Shown here: positions 47,147 through 57,317 of the stretch, in pieces
How positions within the stretch are numbered: the first letter of the stretch is position 1
Layout: every line of letters starts with the position of its first letter
Source of the DNA: Trichosphaerium sp. ATCC 40318
Taxonomy: Eukaryota > Discosea > Flabellinia > Trichosidae
NCBI GenBank assembly: GCA_038496445.1
Contig: JALMLS010000373.1
Location: 62,001-126,000, forward strand
Reading direction: 5' to 3'
Length of the DNA stretch: 64,000 bases
Made by a program: the position numbers and the translations under genes
Notes under the pieces: model-generated
What the model was told of the DNA's origin: nothing
Database searches by the model: none
What the model saw: only the letters and a program-made list of their open reading frames with translations

Positions 47147-49115
47147 CTAGAGGAATTGTAGTTTGTTGTGTAACCAAATTGCCTTTGATATTTTAATCAA
47201 CTTGTCTGGTGATATATCGTCTTTCGAGAAATTGTGAAAAAACTGAGAGCAATGACCTTGAAATGACATGAAATCTAAACAAAAAACCATTTAGCACAAA
47301 AACGGAAAGATCCAAACACTATTTGTCATCTTTTTCTTAGTTGATTTTACGATTCATTGGTGATATGGGTACCTTTTTTTGTATCAAATAAAGCCAAAAA
47401 TACTGCGTAACCAAACTCCATTCCTTAACAACAAAGTTAACAAGTTTCTATTAAAGTTGTTGAAACCAAAAAGTGTCAAACTGGTATTACCTTCCAAACA
47501 AATGACATCCCATATCCTGTATGTAAATGATACATGGGTAAACGTTCTATAAATAAATAAAACAAAGACTCCATAACAATACTGATACACTTCAGGAGCA
47601 GTACGCTAAGCATAATTGAAGTGAGAAGCAAACACCAAAACAAATATAACATACTTGGATTTTCTTGGCCAAAGATGGGTAATAATATTGTACTGCCTTT
47701 TCACATTTAACCTGTGATTCATCAGTGAGTATTTCTAAATGTAATAAGTATAAATAATTGTCTTAGATATAATGTATGCGTGTACTTTTGTCTTTACTTG
47801 ATCCAAAGTATCTACTATATTTATCTGAACTCATGATTGCTGCGTATGTCCAAAACGCGTGCTTAGGTTAGATAGTATGTTAGATACTGTTTCAAGTTTA
47901 AATACAATGTAATAGGGTACCTCTTCATCCATTGTTAATAGCAGAAACATTGGTATAAACGTCTGTACTACAAAAAACAATTACATCACACCTTGTTACA
48001 TTTCCGTGTACTTTGCCTGAGGGTAGTATCTTTGAATGATGTGAATGCTTTCATTATGTTCATTGTTTGATGTTGTATCCTTGAGTGGAGTTTTAGTTGT
48101 TGTCACTTTCACAATTGGTACATTTTCCCTTCACTCGTATCCAATGTATGTCTGGTAGGGCCAAAAAAACTAAATTCCCTCTTTACACATTTTGTATAAT
48201 CAAAGATCTTTCGTTGTCTGTTATCAACATCATTTAAGTACTCCTATGTTCAAGTAAGCAATTGCAGTAAAGTGTAGTGTTTACCTTGTATGTTTTTGTT
48301 GAAGACGCTTTCAGTGATTGTCCTCCAAATAGAATAAAGTATGCCTTTCCTCTCATATTTTTAGGGATCCCTTCAAAACACATGGTTTGTAACTATAAAA
48401 AAATAAATCACGTGTTTGTTGCAAACGTCAAAACAAAATCCGTTTTGGATTGATGGATCACATACACTCGCCATTTTACGTTTCCTCTCCTTTACAGGCA
48501 TACGTTGTATATCATCGTATTCATTGAGTATTATTTCAAGTTTCTTGGAGATGTTGTAGTCTCGGTTTTGACAAGAAGGAGTGTTTATACTTGATGAGTT
48601 GTTAACAGCAATTTTACAATGCAATAAAGAGTAAGAAGAACTTACAATGAAATAAAATATTTCATTTTGGCTTTAGGAAACCATTGAGAGTATTCTGATG
48701 TATTTGTGTCCAGCTCAGGTGGTCTGTACCATAACGTGGATGCGTATTTCCCTTTTGTTGCCTAAAGTCAACATGTCAATAATAATGACACTGTCAAAGG
48801 GTTATGACAAAAAACTACTTTGTCAATGATTCATTTTTTGAATCGATGAGGCTTTTAAAGTGTGGCGAAGGTGTTAAAACCGCGTGAGAATAATGTATGT
48901 GTGGCTTAGCCTTGTCAGGGCGGGTTTTTTGTTGGATAACGTACAAGTGTTTTTTCAAATAAAACGTTCCATAAGAAATCCGCCTCAGAAGCATTGCGTA
49001 GTGTTTTACATGCGCAACATGTCGCTAAATTATCATTGGAGTCTAAATACTCAAGTACACAGAGAATGAGCTCCACAGGGATATCCAGAAGGTGTAAATG
49101 ACTTGTTGATGTCAT
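47147..49115 (-). CDS. F-box / TBC (Rab-GAP) protein, left copy
   Basis: It starts MTSTSHLHLLDIPVELILCV (F-box: LLDIPVELILCVLEYLD...CCACKTLRNASEADFLW). A gtacgt intron leads to ATKGKYASTLWYRPPELDTN. Later exons give the TBC domain: CFEGIPKNMRGKAYFILFGG, FIPMFLLLTMDEEHAFWTYA, YRIWDVICLEGMEFGYAVFL, the last being a clear TBC signature. The final exon starts DFMSFQGHCSQFFHNFSKDD and ends WLHNKLQFL at 47147. TBC domains speed GTP hydrolysis by Rab GTPases. The usual catalytic Arg (IxxDxxR) and Gln (YxQ) fingers are not evident (NIMKAFTSF, TTLRQIQTF in their place), so GAP activity is doubtful. About 480 residues; intron joins in the middle are tentative. Confidence 0.7.
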
Positions 49116-49437
49116 TTAGACGTTTTTTGTTTGTGATAGCTGGCAGAAGCTGCTTCGGTTTTCGCCTGATAGTACTTTTGTTTCACGGAAACGTGGTGAC
49201 CCTTGTGAGAAGTTGACCGTCACTTTTCGTAACATTGTCAGAATTTGCCATGTGAAGGCGAGTACCTATCAATACTCAGAACTCATACAAATATTGGGGT
49301 ATAAGCTTGACTTGCGCCTCCGAAAATGTACGAAATGCAATGAGAAACTTCCACAATTCTTATCATGCTTATGGAGACTGGGTCTACAACAACAAAGTAA
49401 CAACATGTTTAACAGCTTTTAATCTTCGCTACAGCCT

Positions 49438-50618
49438 TTACAGTAACAACATTGAAATCATAGCCAATGCAATTGTAAGGAGCAATCCTACGTTAACTCT
49501 AAATCCTGGAGAAGCAGCTCTATCGGCTGTAATATCACTACATCCTGATTCACCAGCGTCCCAGAATTTCGAAGCTGTTTCATCTCTACGACTTTGACCC
49601 TCTGGTGTGAGAGTAACTTTAATCTTGAATCCAGTTCCTCTAAAATCGTCACTGGAAACAGTGACCTAAGGAGGAAATCAGACCTTGGGAAAAAACTGAC
49701 TAAAACTCCAATAACGTTACCGTTTCACTTCCTGATCCAGCGTTTACTAAGACTTCTGTATGCGATATATAGTCAAACGATGTAGTGAATAGAGAAACAC
49801 CTAGAACGATAGAGTTAATGGGCTTCAGCCAAAAGGAAAAGTACGAAAAGAACGAGAATATAGAGTGTCAACTTACGCATGTCTTGCGTCAGCGTGCTAG
49901 TGTAGTCAACTTTTACAGAGACGGAAGAGCCTGATACTGTATTTATAGCATCGTTAATGCATACTTGGTTGACCAGAGCTGATCCTTGCGGAGGTGCTAT
50001 TGTAGGTGGACTTGCTGTTGGAGCTGGAGGTGGTGGAGGTGGGGATGTTCCTGTACCCGAATCCGTGCAAGATGTTGATATCTCAAAGTCTCCAAAGTAA
50101 AGGTACATCGTTTGAGTAGGCCCCCACGATCTTGATCCTAATAAATTAATGAGCAAGTGTACAAAATTATTGTTCTTTTGAAAAGAAATCACACGTGCCT
50201 CCATAGAACGTGTTGAAGAATATCCCTTTGTGAACAATATCATCAGTTCTTCTCCATTGTAAGTCTTCTTGATCCATCTTAAGAGCTCCATCAACCCAAA
50301 CACGTGCACGTCCATTTGAACTTGAACCAGTATTCAAAGTAATCTCTTGTTGGTATAAATGGTACTGATTATCAGCAGGAAACTGCCATCTTCCACGACC
50401 AAGAGATTTGCCAAAATCAGGGTTACAAATATTTTTTGGGTCATCGCATACTCTACAAACACATGTCACAAAGAGAGGTTGCGAGTAGCGAGCAAGAGTG
50501 AGTTTCGGGTGCGCGTTAACTGTCTTTTTTGAACAAAAATTGAAAACATCATTACGCACGTGCTAGATGGTTGTGGCATGTATCCGTATATCTCTCCGTC
50601 GCCATCTGTTCTCCACAT
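49438..50618 (-). pseudogene. 5'-truncated polysaccharide lyase 14-like gene, left copy
   Basis: Reverse-complement copy of the gene at 50567-52510. It retains GRGRWQFPADNQYHLYQQEI, WVDGALKMDQEDLQWRR, the Pro-rich linker and the C-terminal hydrophobic tail, with stop at 49438-49440. It lacks all sequence encoding the signal peptide and the first half of the lyase domain (up to YSARYM), because the duplication ends at 50618. No ATG-led 5' exon is present, so it is a truncated copy unless an unknown upstream exon is used. The remaining exons are still open and show few differences, so the truncation is recent. Confidence 0.85.
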
Positions 50619-52510
50619 TTAAACTCAGTGTGATTACGAAAAACTGTGCTAAATTCCATAATTTCAAAACGATACGAATGTCAACACGTTGTTGCTCGCA
50701 GTACTTGTACTGTGTTGCATCCATGGCGCGTTATGTACCACACTGTGGACAGGAACATTCGCCAATGATTGGATGGATAATTGGGGTGTTAAACATGGTG
50801 GTATTGAACCAAAGAGTGGTACTCCAGGTGGAGGTGAAGTAGTTGAAGGAGATAAGCTTAGAGTTAAATACGCACCTGTACGTATTCAATCAATATTTAC
50901 CAACTTTTGTTTCTCCGTTTCGGTTTTGATGTTTTTTTCCTCTTTTGCTTAGTATCTCGCTAGGGTGAAGCGGGCCAAAGCGGTGTATGGATGTTAGCTG
51001 TCCCTATAGATGACTTGTCTTCCTACAGAACATTATGTCTCAGGTACACATCGCGTAGAAAAAGTTTCCCCGCTCCATTTGATTTCATTAACTTGCGTCA
51101 CGTTTTTTAACGACTTTTTTTCACCGTTAGTTTTATTTTGTTCTTACTTTTAATTGACATTCTTCTATTATAGCTACAAACTCAAGGTACCAACTGGTTA
51201 CGAGTTTTGTAGGGGCGGTAAATTGCCCGGATTGTATGGAACAACAGGAGATACAAGTTTGAACTCGTTGTGCTCCGGTGGTGATCAACCAGGCCCTTGC
51301 TACTCAGCTAGGTACATGTGGAGAACAGATGGCGACGGAGAGATATACGGATACATGCCACAACCATCTAGCACGTGCGTAATGAATTTTAATTTAGTTT
51401 CAAAAAAGACTAATATTGCGCACCCGAAACTCACACTTGCTCGCTACTTGCAACCTCTCTTTCTGACATGTGTTTGTAGAGTCTGTGATGACCAAAAAAA
51501 TATCTGTAACCCTGATTTTGGTAAATCTCTTGGTCGTGGAAGATGGCAGTTTCCTGCTGATAATCAGTACCATTTATACCAACAAGAGATTACTTTGAAT
51601 ACTGGTTCAAGTTCAAATGGACGTGCACGTGTTTGGGTTGATGGAGCTCTTAAGATGGATCAAGAAGACTTACAATGGAGAAGAACTGATGATATTGTTC
51701 ACAAAGGGATATTCTTCAACACGTTCTATGGAGGCACGTGTCCAATTTCTTTTCAAAAGAACAATCATATTGTATACTTGCTACATTACATTACTTAATC
51801 ATTAAATAGGATCAAGGTCGTGGGGACCTACTCAAACGATGTACCTTTACTTTGGAGACTTTGAGATATCAACATCTTGCACGGATTCGGGTACAGGAAC
51901 ATCGCCACCTCCACCTCCACCAGCTCCAACAGCAAGTCCACCTACAATAGCACCTCCGCAAGGATCAGCTCTGGTCAACCAAGTATGCATTAACGATGCT
52001 ATAAATACAGTATCAGGCTCTTCCGTCTCTGTAAAAGTTGACTACACTAGCACGCTGACGCAAGACATGCGTAAGTTGACACTCTATATACTCGTTCTTT
52101 TCGTACTTTTCCTTTTGGCTGAAGCCCCATTAACTCTATCGTTCTAGGTGTTTCTCTATTCACTACATCGTTTGACTATATATCGCATACAGAAGTCTTA
52201 GTAAACGCTGGATCAGGAAGTGAAACGGTAACGTTTTTGGAGTTTTAGTCAGTTTTTTCCCAAGGTCTGATTTCCTCCTTAGGTCACTGTTTCCAGTGAC
52301 GATTTTAGAGGAACTGGATTCAAGATTAAAGTTACTCTCACACCGGAGGGTCAAAGTCGTAGAGATGAAACAGCTTCGAAATTCTGGGACGCTGGTGAAT
52401 CAGGATGTAGTGATATTACAGCGGATAGAGCTGCTTCTCCAGGATTTAGAGTTAACGTAGGATTGCTCCTCACAATTGCATTGGCTATGATTTCAATGTT
52501 GCTACTGTAA
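50567..52510 (+). CDS. polysaccharide lyase family 14-like secreted protein, right copy
   Basis: Extracellular polysaccharide lyase-like protein, probably GPI-anchored or cell-surface. The mature part starts TTLWTGTFANDWMDNWGV. The PL14-type core has GEAGQSGVWMLAVPIDDLSS, YEFCRGGKLPGLYGTTGDTS, CSGGDQPGPCYSARYMWRTD, FGKSLGRGRWQFPADNQYHL and FFNTFYGGSRSWGPTQTMYL with YFGDFEIS. A Pro-rich linker (SPPPPPPAPTASPP), a beta-rich domain and a hydrophobic tail (VGLLLTIALAMISMLLL) follow, stop at 52508-52510. The start is uncertain. The signal-peptide frame (LLLAVLVLCCIHGALC) has no ATG before an in-frame TAA near 50663. A first exon MVVACI at 50567-50585 with a gtatat donor spliced to 50701 would give MVVACILLVLCCIHGALC. 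PL14 enzymes cleave alginate/glucuronan; the substrate here is unknown. Confidence 0.8.
50619..51315. other. spacer of the inverted duplication
   Basis: This unique 697-bp sequence between the arms holds the N-terminal exons of the right-hand lyase gene (signal peptide, LWTGTFANDWMDNWGV, KLKVPTGYEFCRGGKLPGLY) and their introns. Nothing else is seen. Confidence 0.8.
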
Positions 52511-54852
52511 AGGCTGCAGTGAAGATTAAAAGCTGTTAAACTTCTTGTTACTTTGTTGTTGTAGACTCAGTCTCCATAAGCATGATAAGAATTGTGGAAG
52601 TTTTCCTGATAAATTCTCAAGCTATTTTCAACATCATTGCATTTCGTACATTATTTTCGGAGACGCAAGTCAAGCTTATACCCCAATTTTTGTATGAGTT
52701 CTGAGTATTGATAGGTACTCGCCTTCACATGGCAAATTCTGACAATATTACGAAAAGTGACGGTCAACTTCTCACAAGGTCACCACGTTTCCATGAAACA
52801 AAAGTACTATCAAGATAAAACCGAAGCAACTTCTGACAATCTGTTACAAAAAGCAAACACCTAAATGACATCAACAAGTCATTTACACCTTCTGGATATC
52901 CCTGTGGAGCTCATTCTCTGTGTACTTGAGTATTTAGACTCCAACGATAATTTAGCGACATGTTGCGCATGTAAAACACTGCGCAATGCTTCTGAGGCGG
53001 ATTTCTTATGGAACGTTTTATTTGAAAAAACACTTGTACGTTATCCAACAAAAAACCCGCCCTGACAAGGCTAAGCCACACATACATTATTCTCACGCGG
53101 TTTTAACACCTTCGCCACACTTTAAAAGCCTCATCGATTCCATCAAAAAATGAATCATTGACAAAGTAGTTTTTTGTCATAACCCTTTGACAGTGTCATT
53201 ATTATTGACATGTTGACTTTAGGCAACAAAAGGGAAGTACGCATCCACATTATGGTACAGGCCACCTGAGCTGGATACAAATACATCAGAATACTCTCAA
53301 TGGTTTCCTAAAGCAAAAATGAAGTATTTTATTTCATTGTACGTTCTTTTTTGATTGCATTGTCAAATTGCTGTTAACAACTCATCAAGTATAAACACTC
53401 CTTCTTGTCAAAACCGAGACTACAACATCTCCAAGAAACTTGAAATAATACTCAATGAATACGATGATATACAACGTATGCCTGTAAAGGAGAGGAAACG
53501 TAAAATGGCGAGTGTATGTGATCCATCAATCCAAAACGGATTTTGTTTTGATGTTTGCAACAAACACGTGATTTATTTTTTTATAGTTACAAACCATGTG
53601 TTTTGAAGGGATCCCTAAAAATATGAGAGGAAAGGCATACTTTATTCTATTTGGAGGACAATCACTGAAAGCGTCTTCAACAAAAACATACAAGGTAAAC
53701 ACTACACTTTACTGCAATTGCTTAGTTGAACATAGGAGTACTTAAATGATGTTCATAACGACCACCAAAAGATCATCAATTTTATAAAATGTGTAAAGAG
53801 TGAATTTAGTTTTTTTGGCCCTACCAGACATACATTGGATACAAGTGAAGGAAAAATGTACCTATTGTGAAAGTGACAACAACTAAAACTCACTAAAGGA
53901 TACAACATCAAACACTGAATATAATGAAAGCATATACATGCTACAGAGATACTACCCTTTGGACAAGTGCGCAATTAGCCGAACTTAATAAGGATTGACA
54001 TAAGTTGCAATGTCTAGTGCAGACGTATATACCAATGTTCCTGCTATTAACAATGGATGAAGAGGTACCCTTGACACTCCTATTCATGAAGTTGAATATC
54101 TAATGCTACTTGTTTTCCTAGCATGCGTTTTGGACATATGCTGCAATCATGAGTTCAGATAAATATAGCAGATACTTTGGATCAAGTGAAGAAAGAAGTT
54201 TGTGCCCCATATTGTATAGAAGACGCTTATTAAATACTTATTACATTTAGAAATACTCACTGATGAATCAAATCACAAATGTGAAAAGGCAGTACAATAT
54301 TATTATCCGTCTTTGGCCAAGAAAATCCAAGTATGTTTTATTTGTTTTGTTGTTTGCTTCTCACTACAAAAATACTTAGCGTACTGCCCCTGATGTGTAT
54401 CAGTATTGTTATGGAATCCTTGTGTTATTTATTTATAGAACATTCACTCATGTATCATTTACATACAGGATATGGGATGTCATTTGTTTGGAAGGTAATA
54501 CCAGTTTGACACTTTTTGGTTTCAACAACTTTAATAGAAAACTTGTTAACTTTTGTTGTTAAGGAATGGAGTTTGGTTATGCAGTATTTTTGGCTTTATT
54601 TGATACAAAAAAAGGTATCCACAATACCGATAAATGGTAAAAATCAACTAAGAAAAAGACGACAGTCGATTAAGGAATTGTGTTTGGTTCTTTCCTCCTT
54701 TGTACTAAACGCTTTGCTATTTAGATTTCATGTCATTTCAAGGTCATTGCTCTCAGTTTTTTCACAATTTCTCAAAAGACGATATAACACCAGACAAGTT
54801 GATTAAAATATCAAAGGCTATTTGGTTACACAACAAACTACAATTCCTCTAA
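51316..54852. repeat. right arm of the large inverted duplication
   Basis: Reverse-complement match of 47147-50618, 3.54 kb long. It ends exactly at the stop codon of the right F-box/TBC copy. It is slightly longer than the left arm through small insertions, for example around 53960-54040. Confidence 0.93.
52865..54852 (+). CDS. F-box / TBC (Rab-GAP) protein, right copy
   Basis: Inverted copy of 47147-49115, with the same F-box (LLDIPVELILCVLEYLD) and TBC pieces (CFEGIPKNMRGKAYFILFGG; TYRIWDVICLEG followed by MEFGYAVFLALFD). The exon after the gtaaac intron reads EYLNDVHNDHQKIINFIKCV, versus EYLNDVDNRQRKIFDYTKCV on the left, so amino acids have changed. The region 53930-54050 differs more (insertions, lost splice matches), and I could not build a clean frame through it, so this copy may be impaired. 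The stop is at 54850-54852. The intervals between F-box and TBC exons are the same as in the left copy. Confidence 0.6.
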
Positions 54853-54902
54853 AAACGCTTTACTCTAATAAATTCAAATGAAAGGTCTGGAAAAGTCGAT
54901 AA

Positions 54903-54980
54903 TGATTGATTGTAAATCTACTCTGTATTTCAAAATATAACCTGATTGATTGTAAGTCTGCTCTGTTTTACTTCAAAATA
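54903..54980 (+). repeat. short imperfect direct repeat
   Basis: The string tgattgattgtaa.tct.ctctgt...ttcaaaatat occurs twice in tandem (54903-54938 and 54943-54980) just outside the right arm. Confidence 0.85.
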
Positions 54981-55044
54981 TTGATGAAGGGGAATGTGAG
55001 TTTCAAGCAAATAGAAGGCTACAGCAAGAGGAAGCAATACATTT

Positions 55045-56507
55045 TTATTCACTTTGTTTTACAAAAGTCTTTACAACAATTCCTTTCTTTGCAATGCAAT
55101 GCTCTATTAATTGTCCAGTCCGACTCCATCTCCAGTAAGATCCTTCTAATTTACCATTTTTATGTGTAGAACGTTCTTGTAGCTGTCCATTATCATACCA
55201 CATTCGAGAGAGTCCTTCTAACTTATTATTCTTCTTTATAACCTCCGTTTTAGCTGTTCCATTTTGATAGAATTGTCTTACTATTCCACTGTGCTTGTCA
55301 TCCATTTCGCTCTCTTCCTTTATTTGACCATTGTCATACCATTGTTTACTTTTACCCTCTTTTCTTCCGTTAACATAGTGACAATGTATACGTATTTGCC
55401 CTGAGATGAACCAGCTTTTAAACTCTCCATTTGTTTTACCTTCTTTTTGATGTGACTCAACATTAAGCTGTCCATTCTTGAAATATGTCCTTAACAGCTT
55501 CTCCTTCTTTCCATTAACAAAGCTACAATTAACCCTCACTTGACCGTTATCAAACCATTCTGTGTGGAGACCTCTTTTAAGTCCATTCTTGTACTGACTT
55601 TGTTGGCGAAGACTACCATTTTTATGCCACTCAAGAGATGATCCATCAAGTTTTCCATCCTTATAAAAAGCCTTATATTTCTTTCTTCCATTTGAATACC
55701 ATTTCATTATTTCACCTTGTTTGATATCGCTCTTTGATGCATATTGTATAGCCAGCACACCATTCTCAAAGTAATCTTTTGTGACACCATGTCTCTTCCC
55801 TTCTCGGAATTCAATTTCACACTTTATTCGTCCATTAGTGTGCCATGACTTATAGACACCGTCTCTTAACCCATCAACAAAACTACTCGTAAAATTCTGT
55901 TGACCACTAGGGTACCACCGAGATATTGCACCGTTAGCAATACCGCGTTCGAACTGCTGCTTTACGCATTTTTTTCCGTTAGTGTACCACGCCAACCAGG
56001 CGCCTGTACGTTTTAATTCATGATCGTAATGGCTCATCGTGGCTGCTGTTCGCGAAAGGGTATGCCACTTTGTAAAAGTGTCTCTATCGTACGCAGCAAT
56101 CTTTTGTTGGAGTTCTGGAGGTAGGCGAAGAAGCGGAGGCGTTACTACGTTGTTGGCTAGGTAAAAAATCAGTTTTAGCGTTAAATTACATTTTAACGTC
56201 ATTAACACGACGCTTCAAGCGTAGTACCGAAGAAATCAAAGTCTTTAAGCGCTGTATCGATGATATTAATTTGTAGTTCCGAGTCTGCGCTCTTAGCGCT
56301 TTTTACTTGCTCAAGCATATCAAAACGAGCTTCGCTGAGTGTTTCCCGAAGATTTTCGGCTTCTACTTGAGCATTTGCAACGATTTCTACAGCACGGTCT
56401 TTTGCATCTTGTATTATACGCTCTGCTTCTTTCCTAGCGATATTCAATATTTCTTCACACTCACTCTCGAGCTTAGCACTAAGTGACGCTATGCTGCCTT
56501 TCCACAT
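55045..56507 (-). CDS. coiled-coil / F-box / MORN_2-repeat protein
   Basis: Two open frames are best read as one gene. The first (56507-56228) gives MWKGSIASLSAKLESECEEI and a helical coiled coil (ARKEAERIIQDAKDRAVEIV) ending KDFDFF. An intron at 56157-56227 (donor gtacta, acceptor cctag, phase 1) joins it in frame to NNVVTPPLLRLPPELQQKIA, an F-box. From there to the stop at 55045 are about twelve MORN_2 repeats of 22-24 residues, such as EWFDNGQVRVNCSFVNGKKE, SWFISGQIRIHCHYVNGRKE and QWYDNGQIKEESEM. Read without the intron, the first frame would be a separate 101-residue protein resembling V-ATPase subunit G, whose TAA overlaps the next ATG (TAATG); that is less likely. MORN_2 repeats form beta-hairpin solenoids. 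The function is unknown; SCF adaptor is an inference. Confidence 0.7.
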
Positions 56508-56785
56508 TGTACGAGAGCTGGCGTTGGTGCTTTGGGACCTTAATCAACACTTATTCGTATTGCTTCACAGAAGTTCTCAACTTTTGACTACTTAGTTGAA
56601 TGGTTCAGTTGTAGCTTGACTGAAGTAAATAACAACATTCAACAGGTGGAAGTTACAGCACAGTCAAGGTTTAGCAGCACGAAAAACTCATCTGCTATTC
56701 TATTCACTATGCAATATTGGAAGCAGGCTTCACACGTTTGCAACTCCGACTGAAATTGACTTCAAAACTACAAAATGAAATTAGC
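56508..56785. other. divergent promoter region (F-box/MORN_2 gene / CENP-X)
   Basis: 278 bp between two divergent starts. No element is recognised. Confidence 0.35.
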
Positions 56786-57151
56786 ATGACAGAAGGGTTT
56801 CCCGTTGTACGTTTATGTTTAATTCAAGTTTTTACAACCTTATACGCGTAGAAATATGTAGAGAAGCTCATAAAAGCAAAGTTATCCAATTTGAAAGGTA
56901 CTTTTCTTGTAAACCGCCAATATTTAAATTGACAACTCACTCTAGTAAATGGAGATGCCACAACGCTAACGGCGGCACATTTTACTTTTTTTGTACAAGG
57001 TACAACTCAAAACGGTCGTAAATAGACTCTAATGATAGCCATAGAGTTCATAAATAGAGCAGCGTTAATAGCAAAGGAAGCAGGGCATGATACAGTTGAA
57101 GTACAACACGTTGAAAAAATGTTAGCGCAATTCTTGTTAGACTTTGCGTGA
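56786..57151 (+). CDS. CENPX: centromere protein X / MHF2 (histone-fold)
   Basis: Small histone-fold protein of about 80 residues that pairs with CENP-S (MHF1), acting at kinetochores and with FANCM at stalled forks. Exons: MTEGFPV (donor gtacgt), KYVEKLIKAKLSNLK (donor gtactt), VNGDATTLTAAHFTFF (donor gtacaa) and TLMIAIEFINRAALIAKEAG followed by HDTVEVQHVEKMLAQFLLDFA, stop at 57149-57151. The ending VEVQHVEKMLAQFLLDF matches the CENP-X 'vdveqLEKvLPQLLLDF' motif closely. All four exons join in phase and the total length fits the family. Confidence 0.85.
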
Positions 57152-57317
57152 CATATCAATAAAACACCCTTGCCAAGCTTTTGTTGTTTTTTTTTTGTTT
57201 GTTCACTTGACTGACGAAGAAAATGTCGTAAACCTTTTCTACTCGCTTAAATATCTACTACGCAAGGTCTACAACATCACTTGGACGAGATACCGAACAG
57301 AAGAGCTGTCTTAAATC

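Larger units (their letters stand above)
47147..50618. repeat. left arm of a large inverted duplication
   Basis: Read in reverse complement, this 3.47-kb stretch matches 51316-54852 nearly throughout, including introns and the gap between the two genes. Outer ends coincide with the stop codons of the two F-box/TBC copies (47147 and 54852); inner ends lie at the sequence ATGTGGAG (50618 / 51316). Differences are scattered base changes and short indels; the region 47930-48300 is the most diverged. Confidence 0.93.

Noticed and set aside
48884-49069. Frames antisense to the F-box exon in both arms (48884-49069 + and 52911-53096 -)
   Set aside because: They are mirror images of the F-box coding exon; the F-box reading is supported by motif and splicing.
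47147-54852. Transposon or composite mobile element
   Set aside because: No transposase, integrase, reverse transcriptase or terminal repeats typical of an element; the ends coincide with a gene's stop codon.
44815-56507. Bacterial toxin-antitoxin (YwqK-type) system suggested by the MORN_2 repeats
   Set aside because: The repeats are widespread in eukaryotes, the intact copy has an F-box and an intron, and no toxin gene is nearby.
56202-56507. Stand-alone V-ATPase subunit G
   Set aside because: The similarity is only general coiled-coil character, and a canonical intron fuses this frame to the F-box/MORN_2 frame.
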